Positions 13,601 through 25,363 of a stretch of 64,000 nucleotides of DNA are shown here, piece after piece. The position numbers were made by a program, and so were the translations under genes. Source of the stretch: Erodium maritimum. Its lineage: Eukaryota > Streptophyta > Magnoliopsida > Geraniales > Geraniaceae. Numbering within the stretch: the stretch's first letter is position 1; every line of letters starts with the position of its first letter. Below the pieces are notes generated by a model. It did not search any database, was not told the DNA's origin, and worked only from the letters and a program-made list of their open reading frames with translations. The DNA is taken from assembly GCA_963921825.1 (NCBI GenBank), contig OY997595.1, forward strand, positions 12,951,228 to 13,015,227, read 5' to 3'.

Positions 13601-16600
13601 CTAGTCCTTGGCTGTTATGACCAGCAATCCCAGTGCACCTATCAGTACGTACTTCAAGAGAGAGCAACAATTTTAGTAATCATCCATGTCTAGAACAACA
13701 CATAGAATATATGAACGAGGAAACAAAGCATAATATTGTCACGTTAGAACAACAATTTTAGTAATCATCCATGACTAGAAAAACACAGAATATATGAACG
13801 AGGAAACAAAGTATAATATTGTCATGTTGTGAAGCCGTGCAGGACGCTACAATATGCCCAATACTATGTTATAAACATATCCAATCCCAAAGCTTAGCTC
13901 GCATTGGCGCCGGCATAGGCCTAACGTTGTGGGCATCGATGTAGGCATGACCCAACCAACCCACAAGCGTACCCACTTAGATAAAAATAATGATTAAAAT
14001 ACCCCACACCTTGTGAAAAATCACACAAGTTTACGGCATCGACTCTCAACATTCTCACTCCTACGAAACACTCCATCTCTCTCATGTGGCAGGTGCTAGC
14101 ATTACTATAAGTTGTGGACTCAACTAGTATATTAAGTTGCCAAGGAAGTTGAAAACTATCATACCTTGAGCATGGGATGTTCGGTCATGATAATAGTGGC
14201 ATATCCAACATATGGCAAGAACCTACATTGGCAATGGATATAATCAGTTTATCACTCAATTCTTGAGACAGAGAAGGCAAAGTCTAGCTGAAGCTTCCCA
14301 CACTTAGGATCAATCAAGCATGCATGTTTTAATTTACCCAACAGCTCTTCCCATGATATGCTGACGGTTTAACCAACGCTGACCCCGAGCATACAACAGC
14401 CTGTCATCTCCATCATTATTGTCTCCTGATAAAACCCGCCAGTTGAAAGATGAAGAAAATCAGTGCAGTGAGTTGAAAATAAGTAGAAACAATTTCCTTT
14501 CATTTTCATCATATACAAAATATATGGTACCTTTTGTGAGTACATCAACTTCTCCACTGTCTTGGCGCTCATGAACCTGAAAGAGATAACAGAAATGGAC
14601 CAAATGCTTCATAATTGTTTTGGCAGTAAACCACCTAAAATGGATGGTATAAGATAAAGATTGAACTGCAAGAATCCAATCTGTCTATCTGGTACAAGTA
14701 TGAACAAAACCGAGATCTAAAGCCAGAAACACAGACACTGATGTTTGACAGAGTAGGAACTAATTACAACAGATTTAGGGTCACCTAAAGTTTCAATTAG
14801 CCAATGCAGTTACAATGTATACACAGGGCGATCCATCTTGGTGATACCATATAAGAATTTCCCCAAACCTTTTACCTTAATCACTCGATGAACAATTGGA
14901 ATGGAACGCCCCTGGACATACACAAAAGATGTATCAGTAAGACATCAATAGTATACAAGGTGAGTAAAATACTTGGTATACGTCATCCTCATACATATAG
15001 TTTCCCTTGTCATCACAACCATCTGAGATGGCATCAAATAGCTTTAATTCTTAAATGGAAGAGTACTTTGAAGGGTATGCCACAATTTGAAGGAGATAAG
15101 TGACAAGAATACATATTGCTATAGAAGCCAAGGCCGCATTCATGTAAGCATATTAAAAGGGAAGAAATGAATAGAAGAAAAATACCATACATCTATATTG
15201 AACACTACGATTTCGCCTGTGCGAATAGGATCATTGCTCATATGCAAGAATAGTATGTCACCCTGAAAGAGAATAAGTAAAATAGAGCACTGAATCACTT
15301 TTGCTATAAACATACACACACTCAAATGCAAAGATATGGGCTGAAGAAACAAAGATAATGGCATGTAGATACTTATATCAGAAGAGAAAAAAAACTAAAT
15401 CATGAAGATAGCCTTTTTATACAAATGGCAAATTCCTTCAACCCTGGTGAAACATACAATTCTGGATTATATTTTTAAAAGCCTCTCATTAATAGGCAGG
15501 CTATCAACTGTAGCAAACTCTATTTCAACGTAACATGAAGACCTTTCTCCCTTGCTACTTGGAATTTGAACTAATTACATGTTTTCCAGTGACGTAATGA
15601 AAGAATATCTAAAATCTAGAAGTTCGATCCAGGACAAAAAGAAAGTGGGGGAAAAACAAGCATGACTGTAATAGAAGAAACTATTAAATTTATGAGGAAA
15701 AAATTCAGAAAACTTGACCATAATGCCGACAGCGACACTGCAAAACAGAACCATATAAACATTGACAACACTAATGAAACCAGCTACTTACTCTTTGGAA
15801 GCCAGGTTCCATGCTCCCAGAGAGCACAACTACAACAGGTGATTCACTACCAGTCAAACACATTAATCCTTTCCATATGATCAGTGCTGATGTGACAATT
15901 ATGCCTGAACAACACAGAAAGCAAACACCAAGTCTGATATCACAAACTGAGAAGCCCATTAAACAACACTACATGATTTTTGTAACATCTATAATTTGAG
16001 AGCTGGGACAATGCATTGCCATCTACCACAAAAACTAATAAAACATAACGTCATAGGAAACAGTTCAATCCCATTTTTCTTATACTTGTAAACAAATATG
16101 ATCATGTTTTTTTGCATCTTAGTTAGTAGGTACATAAGACAGCAACAACACAACAATTACCAAACAATATAAGATGTCAAACTATCCCAGTCCAGCAATC
16201 TAATCTCAAATCCAAAATCGCTAGCAATGAAGCAAACATATTTAACCACCCAATTATCTCATCCAAGTCTACATCTCCAACCTTGGAAGAAAGAAAAATA
16301 AACATATTTTCCTGCTATTTCAGCACACAGCCTTACAAAAATTACCTACCAGACAATTCATCCATAAACACCACTACCCTGAAGCCTAATTATCACAGTC
16401 TGCTCCCAAAACAAAAATTTCATGCTAACCCATAACATCAATCAAATTCCCAGAAAAGAAAAAAGATCAGTTCCAGACTGAACCCAGATTCGAAGGACAC
16501 GGAGACATACATAAATGAACTTTTCCGGAGCTAACACACACACAAAAAGAAGAAAATCATGTAAAATACATTGCAAGAGATCAAACAAGGACCGATTAGG

Positions 16601-16742
16601 ACTAAACACAGAAGCGCCGATTTTGCCGCCGAGAAAGAGAAAAGAAAAGAGAAGAGGACAGACCGAGACTGACGACTTGAGTGAGAGACTGTCTGATCTT
16701 AATCGATTTGATAGTGTCCACGGTCTCTCCGATCCACCCCAT
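13601..16742 (-). CDS. SEC11: Signal peptidase complex catalytic subunit SEC11
   Basis: Eight minus-strand exons join to 180 aa, the usual length for plant SEC11: 16664-16742, 15792-15904, 15191-15262, 14876-14911, 14531-14576, 14338-14425, 14165-14222, 13601-13651. Every junction is GT-AG and the phase is kept throughout. The protein starts [14 protein letters not shown], has one N-terminal membrane span ([14 protein letters not shown], 28-41), and the catalytic Ser in LSGSMEPGF (Ser57). The second catalytic residue is His96 in IPIVHRV, and the acidic residues lie in [11 protein letters not shown] (Asp117, Asp123). It ends in a hydrophobic [16 protein letters not shown]. The S26B peptidase uses a Ser-His-Asp centre to remove signal peptides from proteins entering the ER lumen. 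Exon 8 is only 51 bp and lies 513 bp from exon 7; it was found from the conserved C-terminus. The gene shares a promoter with SNU13. Confidence 0.95.
13665..13828. repeat. 85 bp tandem duplication in SEC11 intron 7
   Basis: The block starting 'caacaattttagtaatcatc' at 13665 recurs at 13750, with a 4-5 bp indel and a few changes. It lies in the last intron of SEC11, next to the 3' splice site of the 51 bp final exon. Confidence 0.85.
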
Positions 16743-17130
16743 TTTCTCTGAAATGCACACACTACTGCGACACTGCCTCGATTCGCCGATCCGATTTCTC
16801 TGCGGCTCCAAAGATCCAATCCTCTTCGGTTTCTCTCAGTCTACACTGTGGGTCCCAGCTCCACGTCTCGCGTCCAACAAGATCAAGCCACGTGTACAAA
16901 AGCGAGCCCACGGATATCACTGAATCCGACGTGTCATACGATTCTCTTTTATGGGCTTTCGTGGATCGTGTCAACGACTTGTATAAAGCCCACATTGTCT
17001 GAACCGAAATGAACCCGACCCGACTCGTATCTCTATATACCTTTCCCGTAAGCCCTAATTCGAGGTCCTCTGTTTCGTTAAACCCTAGCCTCTCTCTGCC
17101 TTCTGCTTACACCAATTAAGCTCAACCACC
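16743..17130. promoter_or_regulatory. Divergent promoter between SEC11 and SNU13
   Basis: The 388 bp between the two start codons must hold both promoters. Visible motifs are a TGGGCT site II-like element (16952-16957), its inverse AAGCCCA (16986-16992), TATA-like sequences tataaa (16982-16987) and ctatata (17032-17038) reading toward SNU13, and a telo-box aaaccctag (17080-17088) in the SNU13 leader. The telo-box plus site II pairing is typical of plant ribosome and RNA-processing genes, which fits SNU13. Confidence 0.6.
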
Positions 17131-19141
17131 ATGGTACTGTTCTCTATTGTTTCTGTGTCTGGTTGCGATTCTCTGTTCTGGTTTTTGTATGAGTTAGTTG
17201 GTTTTGTGTTGTGTATCGATTGTGTGCTCAATTTATTGCAGACAGCAGAGGCAATGAATCCGAAAGCTTACCCTTTGGCGGATGCGCAGCTCGCAATAAC
17301 GATTCTCGATCTCATTCAGCAAGCTGCCAACTACAAGCAGCTCAAGAAGGGTGCTAATGAAGGTCATCAGCTTTTATATGAACTTGCAGGCGTTTTTCTG
17401 TGGCTTTTTGGTACGTTTTTCGTTGTTGGAAGCTGATTTTGTTGTGTGGGTTTTGACTGTTTCAGCTACCAAGACCTTGAACAGGGGTATTTCGGAGTTC
17501 GTTGTGATGGCTGCGGATACTGAACCCCTCGAGATCCTTCTGCACCTTCCCTTGCTTGCTGAGGACAAGGTACTTCAGTATGCTATATATTTGGTTTGGG
17601 GAAAACCCTATATAGTCTCGTTGTTCTTTGGTCAATTCTCAAATCATAACCCATACCTATCAATATTCTAACATAGTAACAAGTTTGACAAATTAATTCT
17701 CAAAATGTATCAAAATCTGTTAAGTGTGATTGACTTTGTGAAATGTCATTACATGCTTGTCATGTTCCTTTTCAATATTCCTGAAATGGCATGAGAAAAC
17801 TTAATGTCATAACGTAGACATTCCGTTTATTCTCAAATCATAATCCTGACCTATCAACTTTTCTTGTTATTCACCAACGGTCGTTAAACTTGAGGACGGA
17901 AAATGACAAACGTTGTGGTCAATGTTATGATATGAGAACAAACCTTTGCTTGGGTTATGATTTGGTAATAAACGAAAGGTCTACGTTACGACATTGAGTT
18001 ACCCCTTTAGTATATCATTGATATTGTTTTTGATAATTTGAATTGTTTATTTGATCTATGATTTTGGTTTTACGCTTTTTCAAACCTTTGATGTGGTGCA
18101 AGACACTGAACACCAATGCAATTATTAAATTTTTACTCCCTTCATTGTGTATGTTGGATAACATGAATATAACTGGTTAAGTTCTTTAGAGATTTGGTTA
18201 TAATTAGGCCTATGAGCCCATTAGACTTTATATATGGTTTGGTGTCTCCTTTACCTTTCCATAAATAAACAGTTTCGTCATGTATTTAAATCTAGATAAA
18301 CCATTTAACTATCAATGATAATTTCATATTATGTAACATGGTATCAAAGTTGTCTTTTAGAGATTGACACTCTTGATGCAGTCATGCTGTTGTCGATCTG
18401 TGTGTTGTTTTGTTCTTGGTTCAAACTGATTTGGTCCATGAACAGCCAATCCTTGTTGTCATCTTCTTATGAAACCCTGGCTACGATGTAAAACCTAATG
18501 GGCTCGTAGGCCCAACTATAACCATGTCCTAATAGACTTACCTTATATACTCTAGGGACCCAGATGGTACCTTTGCCCATTTTGTGTGTTTTGTATTTAG
18601 TTTGCAAGCTACCTGATGGATTATTAATGAGTTTGTCATGTGTATCTGAACTTTTGTGCACACACAAATTGCACAATTCTTATATGCATTCGATACAAAT
18701 AGCTTGTCTTCATCCTTTACTGTATTTTGTACTTCACATGATGAATGCAGGAGTCTTATTAGTCTTGTGTGTTGTAGCTTTATGTTCTACAAGCTAGTTT
18801 TGTAGTTTTCCTTTGTGACTCTTTCTGATTATAGTATGGATTATTAGCCATGTTAACAATTATATATTGCTTTTGCAGAATGTTCCCTATGTATTTGTGC
18901 CCTCGAAGCAAGCACTTGGCCGTGCTTGTGGAGTCACAAGACCTGTTATTGCTTGTTCAGTTACAACTAATGAGGCTAGTCAGTTGAAGTCCCAGATACA
19001 ACAACTGAAGGTGCGTTGACATGTATCTGATGAATTGCTGTCAATAATTCTGTGTCATGCATCTTTCTGTATGTTAAAGTTGATCATTCATTCCAATTGT
19101 TTGTTTGACTGCAGGATGGGATTGAGAAGCTCTTGATCTAA
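17131..19141 (+). CDS. SNU13: SNU13/NHP2L1 (15.5K), L7Ae-family RNA-binding protein
   Basis: Five exons join to 128 aa, the exact family length: 17131-17133, 17242-17362, 17466-17569, 18879-19010, 19115-19141. The first coding exon contains only the ATG; the next begins [14 protein letters not shown]. The L7Ae kink-turn fold is visible in [34 protein letters not shown] and [18 protein letters not shown]; the protein ends [12 protein letters not shown]. The family binds kink-turns in U4 snRNA within the U4/U6.U5 tri-snRNP and in box C/D snoRNAs, acting in the nucleus and nucleolus. Residues match Arabidopsis homologues closely and I see no disruption. Intron 3 (17570-18878) is large and carries transposon remnants. 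The telo-box and site II motifs upstream suggest growth-linked expression together with SEC11. Confidence 0.96.
17799..18000. mobile_element. Foldback MITE in SNU13 intron 3
   Basis: Arms of about 47 bp (17799-17845 and 17953-18000) are inverted repeats with several mismatches, reading 'acttaatgtcataacgtaga' at the left and its complement at the right. About 105 bp of non-coding DNA lies between. No clear TSD was found. Confidence 0.6.
18152..18530 (+). mobile_element. Copia-type LTR with primer-binding site, in SNU13 intron 3
   Basis: A 187 bp LTR-like block (18152-18338) begins TGTTGGATAA and ends GTAACA. It is followed at once by tggtatcaaagttgtct, which matches the initiator Met tRNA primer-binding site of Copia elements. 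About 155 bp later, a fragment of the same LTR (18496-18524, 'ctaatgggctcgtaggccca') appears in inverted orientation. No coding sequence is left, so this is a TRIM-like or rearranged remnant spliced out with the intron. Confidence 0.55.
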
Positions 19142-20082
19142 ATTGTCATGGATTGGATTGTTTACTTCAGTGTGACGGGTCTCTTGGACCGTGGTGGTTG
19201 CTCCTTTAGAGGCTTTGACTGATACAGTTGTGCCACCATTACTAGTTTTTTTAGATACATTCTTCATGTAATGTTGAGACAGGAAATATTTGGCAAAACT
19301 TGGTATGAAGTGTGCTTTAAACTTATTGGTGTTCGTACCTATTTGATGATATTTTCTTTTCACGTATTTTGACATTTTAAGCTTTTCTTAATTCTGTACC
19401 TAGCCTCTATTTCAAATGCTGTTGAAACCCAGTGTTTTGTGTTTTTCTGATTTGTCCCTTTTCTTTTGTACACTGGATTGAGATTATAAATTTGATTTTG
19501 TTTTGTTTTTTCAAGCATTGTTTATATTTCTGAGCATACCAGAAAATTGTAATTACTAAAACCAATCTAACTCATACAGTCCAGATGTTTTCGAGTCCAA
19601 TTGAAAACAATATGAATTTGGGTCTCTTTCTCGGTCTACTTTTAACTAAGTGATGGATCGTAGCTCTCTGAGTATCAATTCTGTTATACCAAGTTGTAAA
19701 TTTCATATTTAGGACTTAGGACCATTTATGGTTTATTCTGTGGCTCCACTTATATGTATGTCCACAACCGTGTAATAATACTCCTAACCCAGAGAGTTTT
19801 AATGTCTGCTGATATGGTCGCATAAGTAGATAACGAAAGGAGACACTGAACCTAACTTTCTTAACTAGGCAAGTTTATACTTAATTGTTTTCACAGGGAT
19901 TATTTTTCATTTTCTCCCCCATCCAAAACTAGCATGCTTTTTATGTCAAGTTGCTATAAATTGACAAATGAGTGTATATTGCTAATGCCTCTACAATCCA
20001 TGGACCACCTCATCGTGGACTGAGATAAGTATGAAATCAGCTCAAACAATCATTTTACTTCACTTGGTCTTTAATATTTTAA
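19142..20082. other. SNU13 3' flank and intergenic DNA
   Basis: A non-coding AT-rich stretch. The first few hundred bases should contain the SNU13 3' UTR and poly(A) site. No repeat partner was noticed. Confidence 0.5.
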
Positions 20083-20402
20083 GGGATAATTGCAAAAAAT
20101 CACCCTAAGTCTTTGGTTTTTGCAATATGTGCCCCTAAACAAAAAATCTTTGTAATTTGTACCTATACTTTCGTTAATTTGCACCATCTATCAAAAAGCT
20201 TATTTTAGTGTAAGGGTAAAAGTGTTAAAATTTTGGGTGGCTTGTGCATGTCACATTACCCATTTTGGATGAAAAATGTAACCTTTCATTGACGGTGTAA
20301 ATTAAGGAAGGTATAGGGTGCAAATTGCTAAAGTTTTTTGTTTAAGAACAAAAGATGCAAAATTTGAATATCTAAGGTTCATTTTTATTTTACAATTATC
20401 CC
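20083..20402. mobile_element. Mutator-like MITE
   Basis: A 320 bp element whose two halves are imperfect inverted repeats for about 120 bp, starting gggataattgcaaaaa and ending tttacaattatccc. The flanks share a 9 bp near-duplication with core tattttaa. No coding capacity. It resembles the element at 1-422 in its terminal sequence. Confidence 0.65.
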
Positions 20403-21321
20403 TTATTTTAATCTAGTTTGTGGTAGAATAGCACTATCATCAGCAAGTAACTTCTAGTTATGAACGCTAGGCCTAGCTAGATCCCACCTTGATTTACAAG
20501 TGAAGCAACCTAAATGATTAGAATTCAAATTATCTATGATAACTATGGAGGAACGGCCAAAATTATAAAATAAACAACAAAACTAATAATTGCACTTTGA
20601 TCCCTGATGCCATTTCCATCCAAAATAAGATAATGTTTCCTTCAGCCATACTCTACTGAACAATCAATATTGATTCTTGGGGGAGATGAAATAGTCTTGA
20701 GTAAAAGCAAATGGAATCAGTAAAAATGTGAGTCAAGCAATCTCTGGAAACACAATGGCAATGCCAAAGAGTGGTCACGAAACCATCTCCAGAACCTAAA
20801 AGAATTCAGAATCAGAGTACATCAACTAACCTCTAAAGCATAAGAGAAACCAAAGGTATTCACACAAGCAAGGACCCAAAGAGTATGGTAAAGAAGTTTA
20901 ATTTCTACCAGATTTAAGTGTTTAGAAAGACTTTCCTAATTGAATTTCAATCCAACCAACAAACTAGCTCTACAAGGAAAAACTGCCACCCACTTTGTTT
21001 GTCAATATGTATCATATAATAAATCCCAAAATGTACTGCAATCAACCTTAGATAGATAAGCATTAACTTCTCAAGTTAATTTGTGTAAAAAGCATCTGTC
21101 ATAGATACATAAACTGGAACCAACTACATGAAACATAAATTAATATCCAAACTTCATTAGCATGAAGTGATAACAGCTAAACAGAGAAAATTAAACCAAA
21201 AGGAGATGAAAGAACATAAATACCTAAAGATTACACACCCAACTGAGAGTCTGAGGTACTGAGTTCTTCCCATATGAGATTCAGAAATATATTTGACCTG
21301 AACAGGAAAAATGGCAGGAAA
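20403..21321 (-). other. 3' flank of the translocator gene
   Basis: An AT-rich non-coding stretch downstream, on the minus strand, of the translocator stop codon. It should contain its 3' UTR. No other gene or repeat was recognised. Confidence 0.5.
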
Positions 21322-22371
21322 TCAATCCTGTGTCTCACCCTTCTTCATCAACCCGTCTCCTTCCTTGTTCTCCAACAACTTCCCGGCTTCCTCATCGGCC
21401 TCTTGAACCTTCTTCTGGGCCTCCTTGGCTTTCAAAGCCTGCAGCTTGGAGTGATTGTAATAGGCAACTCCTATAAACGCAAGTCCATAGCCAACCAAAT
21501 TAATGGGGGTCACCGTGTCCTTGATCACTGACCAAGAGAAGGCGATCAAGAGCCAATCCTTGACCACTCCGGCGACATTCATTGTCAGTGCCGACGTCTT
21601 CCCGACGAGCAGAAACACAGCCAAGTTCAGGGCAAAAGCGCAGAGCGAATTGGTCCCGAATATCAAGTAATCAAAATGGAAACTTGAGGACTCCCTCAAA
21701 ACCGGCAACTCAACCACCATCCACGGAAGCGTCAAGAAGGCCAAACAGCAAGGAGCGACATAGTAAAGCGAAGTGATCGGGTTCAGAGTAATACCCTTGG
21801 ATGTGAGCAGAATCTGGATCAGGACCAGCCTAGTGGCCTCGAAAACCACCGCGCCGAGCTGCAATATGACTCCCCAGCTGTCGAATTTAGCCTCGCCGTA
21901 GGCGGCAATGGCGACCCCAATCGAGATCGAGACCATATTGGCCATGGTGTCGCTCTTAAAACCCTCGCGCTTCAATCCGACGCCGATGGAGTAGACGGCG
22001 ACGGGCATCAGGGCCTTGAGCATCTGGATGAATGAGACGGAGAGGTAAATGTAGGCGGAGTTAGAAAGCCATAGCGAGAGGGAGTACAAAGCTCCGATCG
22101 GGACCACGGATTTGAGGTAGACGTCCCGGGACATGGAGACGGGCTCGACGAGCTTGAAGACGTTGATGATGAGGTAGGCGAGGGAGGAGCAGAAGGCCAT
22201 GTGGATCATGGTGAGCGAGATCGGGAAGGGCCAATTGTACATCTTCTTGTCCAGGATGTATTTGTTGTAGACGATGACCGTGAAGCTCAGGAAGATCCAT
22301 ATCCCCACATACGCATACGAGAGGAGGATCTTCTTCAGCACGCCCTCGCTCAAAGTCCCACCCTTCCCCAT
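21322..22371 (-). CDS. Probable sugar-phosphate/phosphate translocator (TPT family, DMT superfamily; At4g32390/At5g25400 group)
   Basis: An intronless gene of 349 aa starting [21 protein letters not shown], nearly the same start as its Arabidopsis homologues. About ten hydrophobic spans fit the drug/metabolite transporter fold. Conserved blocks include [86 protein letters not shown] and [18 protein letters not shown]. The tail is charged (Lys/Glu-rich, about 316-349). Members exchange phosphorylated sugars or nucleotide sugars across Golgi or plastid membranes; this KT subgroup is mostly uncharacterised, so the substrate is unknown. All segments look intact. Confidence 0.93.
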   Translation of the reverse strand: MGKGGTLSEGVLKKILLSYAYVGIWIFLSFTVIVYNKYILDKKMYNWPFPISLTMIHMAFCSSLAYLIINVFKLVEPVSMSRDVYLKSVVPIGALYSLSLWLSNSAYIYLSVSFIQMLKALMPVAVYSIGVGLKREGFKSDTMANMVSISIGVAIAAYGEAKFDSWGVILQLGAVVFEATRLVLIQILLTSKGITLNPITSLYYVAPCCLAFLTLPWMVVELPVLRESSSFHFDYLIFGTNSLCAFALNLAVFLLVGKTSALTMNVAGVVKDWLLIAFSWSVIKDTVTPINLVGYGLAFIGVAYYNHSKLQALKAKEAQKKVQEADEEAGKLLENKEGDGLMKKGETQD

Positions 22372-22444
22372 GGAGAAGACCCAGAAAACCCTAACTCTAG
22401 ATCCTGAGAAGTTTAGGAGATTGGGGATTTTTGTATTTCAGATT

Positions 22445-22464
22445 GAGAGAGAGAGAGAGAGAGA
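22445..22464. repeat. (GA)10 microsatellite in the translocator leader
   Basis: Ten GA units, 74 bp upstream of the translocator ATG. On the transcribed strand this is a CT-rich 5' UTR tract, common in plant promoters. Confidence 0.9.
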
Positions 22465-22839
22465 TGAGTTGCAGACTGAGAAGAAGCTGTTCGATTTGGG
22501 GGAGTTTTTTTTCTGGGCTTTTATAAAAAAATAGAGTTTTAGTGTTGTTGACTGACTCTGGATGAGTTTGTAAAATAACGTATCTTTAGGGGTAACTTGT
22601 CAATTCAGTGAACTTTAGATTTTGGGGGGCATATTTTCTGGTCTAGATTTAATGTGGGATTTTCAGTTCTCCCTATATTTTCGGTTTTATTTAGGATTTT
22701 ATTTGCTTACTAATTTTGGAAGAACAAGTGATTTAATTCCAATTTTGTGATCTTAATTTACTCAACGTATCCACCATGTGTATGGATTGAAATGGACTCG
22801 TCCAAGTTCACGTAAAAATATGTGTAATTGATGTATATT
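22465..22839 (-). promoter_or_regulatory. Upstream region of the translocator gene
   Basis: Non-coding AT-rich DNA between the translocator leader and the adjacent retroposon; the promoter must lie here. No strong motif was identified. Confidence 0.35.
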
Positions 22840-22851
22840 AGAACACCCACT

Positions 22852-24974
22852 ACATTAAGTGTTGCCGTTGGGTATAAAATTCTCTGACTCGCTCCTAATT
22901 TTAGTCGCACGAAGTTATGGTGTTTTCTCTATTTTTTTCGTTGTCGATGTGCCATCTGCGGTGGTTCTTGCTGTGTTTCCTGTCGTCGCTCCTGTTGATA
23001 CTGCTCTCCTGGCATTACCTTGTCCCCTGCAGACCGCTCACGGTGCGTGGGAGAAGAGTCACCGACGGAGAATACCCAAGCCGACTAGGGCTCCCCCTGC
23101 CTCGCCGTTTGTGGTGGAGATTTCGGCTCTCCCTCCTCTAGGAGAAGCCTCGGATGGGATCTCCTTCTCAATAGGGTCATCCTCCCCGGCTCTGATCGTG
23201 AAACCAAGACGTGGGAGGCTTGTTACCAAACGACCCACGGTTACTTCCTCTGCAAGTAAGGGTCTTCTAGACCTCCCTTCTCCTAACCCTTGTTCACCGG
23301 CCCCCATACCAGTCACGACCTCGCTCTGACTGTTCCCCAATAGGGTGGCGCGGTTATTAGGGTTCCACCGTCGTCGGATCCTCTCCAAGGCGGTGCAATG
23401 GCTAGGGTTCCCACACCACAAGGCGGTGCAGTGGCTAGGGTTCCCTCACCATCGCGTCACGAGCATGCTCTGTCTCCCCCCACTACGGGTACATGGGTTA
23501 AAGTTGTGAATATGCCGGTCTCTAGCCCTCCTAGGGCACCGCCGTTGCAGCGAGACCCGGCCAAGGGAAAGGCCCCGATGGAGAAACTCCCTAGGTCGGC
23601 AGTAGTGACTCTAGGGTTAGGACGGTGCCTCCCTGATAAGGATAAGATCCCGCTTATCCCAGCGTGCCTTGTAACGCCGAAAGGAACGATGCGGGATCGG
23701 TCGAGGCAGTTGGCCATGGAGGAGTTTGCTCCACCATCGGCTGCCTTGATCTCGGAGCTTCAAGGTCTACATGACGGTCTTTCGTCCTGTTCATTGGAAG
23801 AGGAGGCGAAGGTCGGCGTGTTTGTCCCGTCTTCCCGGGCAACATCGACGGCCATTGCCTGCCAGCAATGAGGGATGCTGGGAAAACTATGGTCTTCAAA
23901 GACCCCTCGAAAGGATACTCTCCTGCGTATTATTACGAACGCATGGGGGAAGGCTGCTGAGGGGCTTGTGATTAAGGACCTAGGGTCGGGCCTCTTTGGC
24001 TTATACTTCCGGTCCTCTAAGGCTCGGGTGTGGGTCCGAGGAAATGAGCCCTAGTGCTTCGACGGTCGGGCTCTACTGCTCGATGATCTGGACCCGTGTG
24101 CTAGGGAGATGACAGTCATTGACCGAGTGCAATTGTGGGCGACGCTAGGGGTTTGCCTCCTATGGTAAGGACAAGAAAGACAAGTACCTCTATCGGGGAC
24201 GCTCTGGGGGCATGTGTGGAGGTCCCATGTGATAAGTGGGGCATGTGCTGGGGTGGAACTGTAAAGGTTCGCTTCTGGCATCTCATTGAGAGGTCGCTCC
24301 AAAGGGGACTGATACTTCGGTTCAAGGAATTCCATGAGCCAATCCACATTGAACTCACATATTCCAAGCTTCCGAGGTTCTGCTAAAACTGTGGTAGACT
24401 CGGCCATGACTTGAAGGAGTGCACATGGGCAGTTAAATCCCCCCCCCCCCCCCCCCCCCCGAGATTTGGCTCCTCTATGCTAGAGTATCAGAGGGACAAG
24501 AAGATCAAGTCATATGCGACGGATTGGGGAGAGGTTGATCGGTCACCTAATCCCAATGGTGTAACCCCTAGAGGCACCTTGACCCTAGATAGAGCCCCCG
24601 GGGTTACTTCAAGCTCTACGCCTCCTGGTTTGGAGACTCGAGGCATGACCCGCCTGGAAGATGCTTAGTCCCATGTTGGCTCGAGCTCTCAAACTTCGAT
24701 CCAAAATCCCACCACGACGCTACCAACAACCGACCCGATACTTTTTCAACCTCGACGCTCCGAACGATTAATTTTAATAAATTAAACCTTTTTAACCGGA
24801 GCGGTCTTCACTTATATGGCTTTCAAAAATCGTTTGCGACGGTTATAGTGGTAAAAGGTTCAAGGAGCCATTGTTCATTCTATCTGACCTTATTAGTGGC
24901 CTGGGAGCATGTTCCCTGGAGCACATCAATGTCATGTTATAAAGTTAATACAATTGCACCTTTCGCACAAAAAA
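22852..24974 (+). mobile_element. ORF1-only LINE derivative, copy A
   Basis: A 2.1 kb insert with an A-tail (24969-24974) is flanked by the 12 bp TSD agaacacccact (22840-22851 and 24975-24986). It holds a decayed ORF1 and a 300 bp 3' segment. No endonuclease, reverse transcriptase or RNase H sequence is present, although both ends are defined by the TSD. The target itself lies in a short host duplication: 'tgtgtaattgatgtatatta' occurs on both sides (22820 and 25001). Confidence 0.8.
22859..24668 (+). pseudogene. LINE ORF1 (DUF4283 plus zinc knuckle), decayed
   Basis: Fragments in three frames read as a Pro/Ser-rich N-terminus, a DUF4283-like core (LGSGLFGLYFRSSKARVWVR, then NEP, a stop, CFDGRALLLDDLDP) and the segment TVKVRFWHLIERSLQRGL. 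A CCHC zinc knuckle follows (C-x2-C-x4-H-x4-C, 24381-24422), with a stop codon right after its first Cys. A 22 C homopolymer (24439-24460) follows and reads as poly-Pro. DUF4283 and this knuckle are the known make-up of plant L1 ORF1 nucleic-acid-binding proteins. Broken by frameshifts and stops. Confidence 0.7.
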
Positions 24975-24986
24975 AGAACACCCACT

Positions 24987-25330
24987 GCAGGAATAGTCTG
25001 AATGTGTAATTGATGTATATTAGAACACTTGTAATTGGAATAGATCGAATCGGTTTGTTTTCGAGCTAATTAAACTAATGTTTTCCTAATTTCGAAATGT
25101 CATTCACGAATTTTAATTTTTTTTTATTCAAATTCAAATTACAAAATTGTGAACCGATAAAATGAAGTGGTCGACTTAGTCCTCTTCCGTTTTCTTAATT
25201 TAAGAGTGGTTTGTTGTTAATTCTCTGGTGGAATGTGGTTAGTAGTGTGCGATAAAATGATAAACATAATCAACATCCTAAAACATAAATGCACTTGATT
25301 AATAAAATCGGGGGATTACAAGCTTATAAT
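24987..25330. other. Flank of Harbinger-like remnant
   Basis: Non-coding. It shares blocks such as 'acaaaattgtgaaccgataaaat' and 'agtgtgcgataaaatgataaac' with 35280-35405, in the same order relative to the next pseudogene. So this is part of one dispersed transposon family. Confidence 0.5.
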
Positions 25331-25363
25331 ATGATGGATTACAGAAAAATACGTAACAATATA

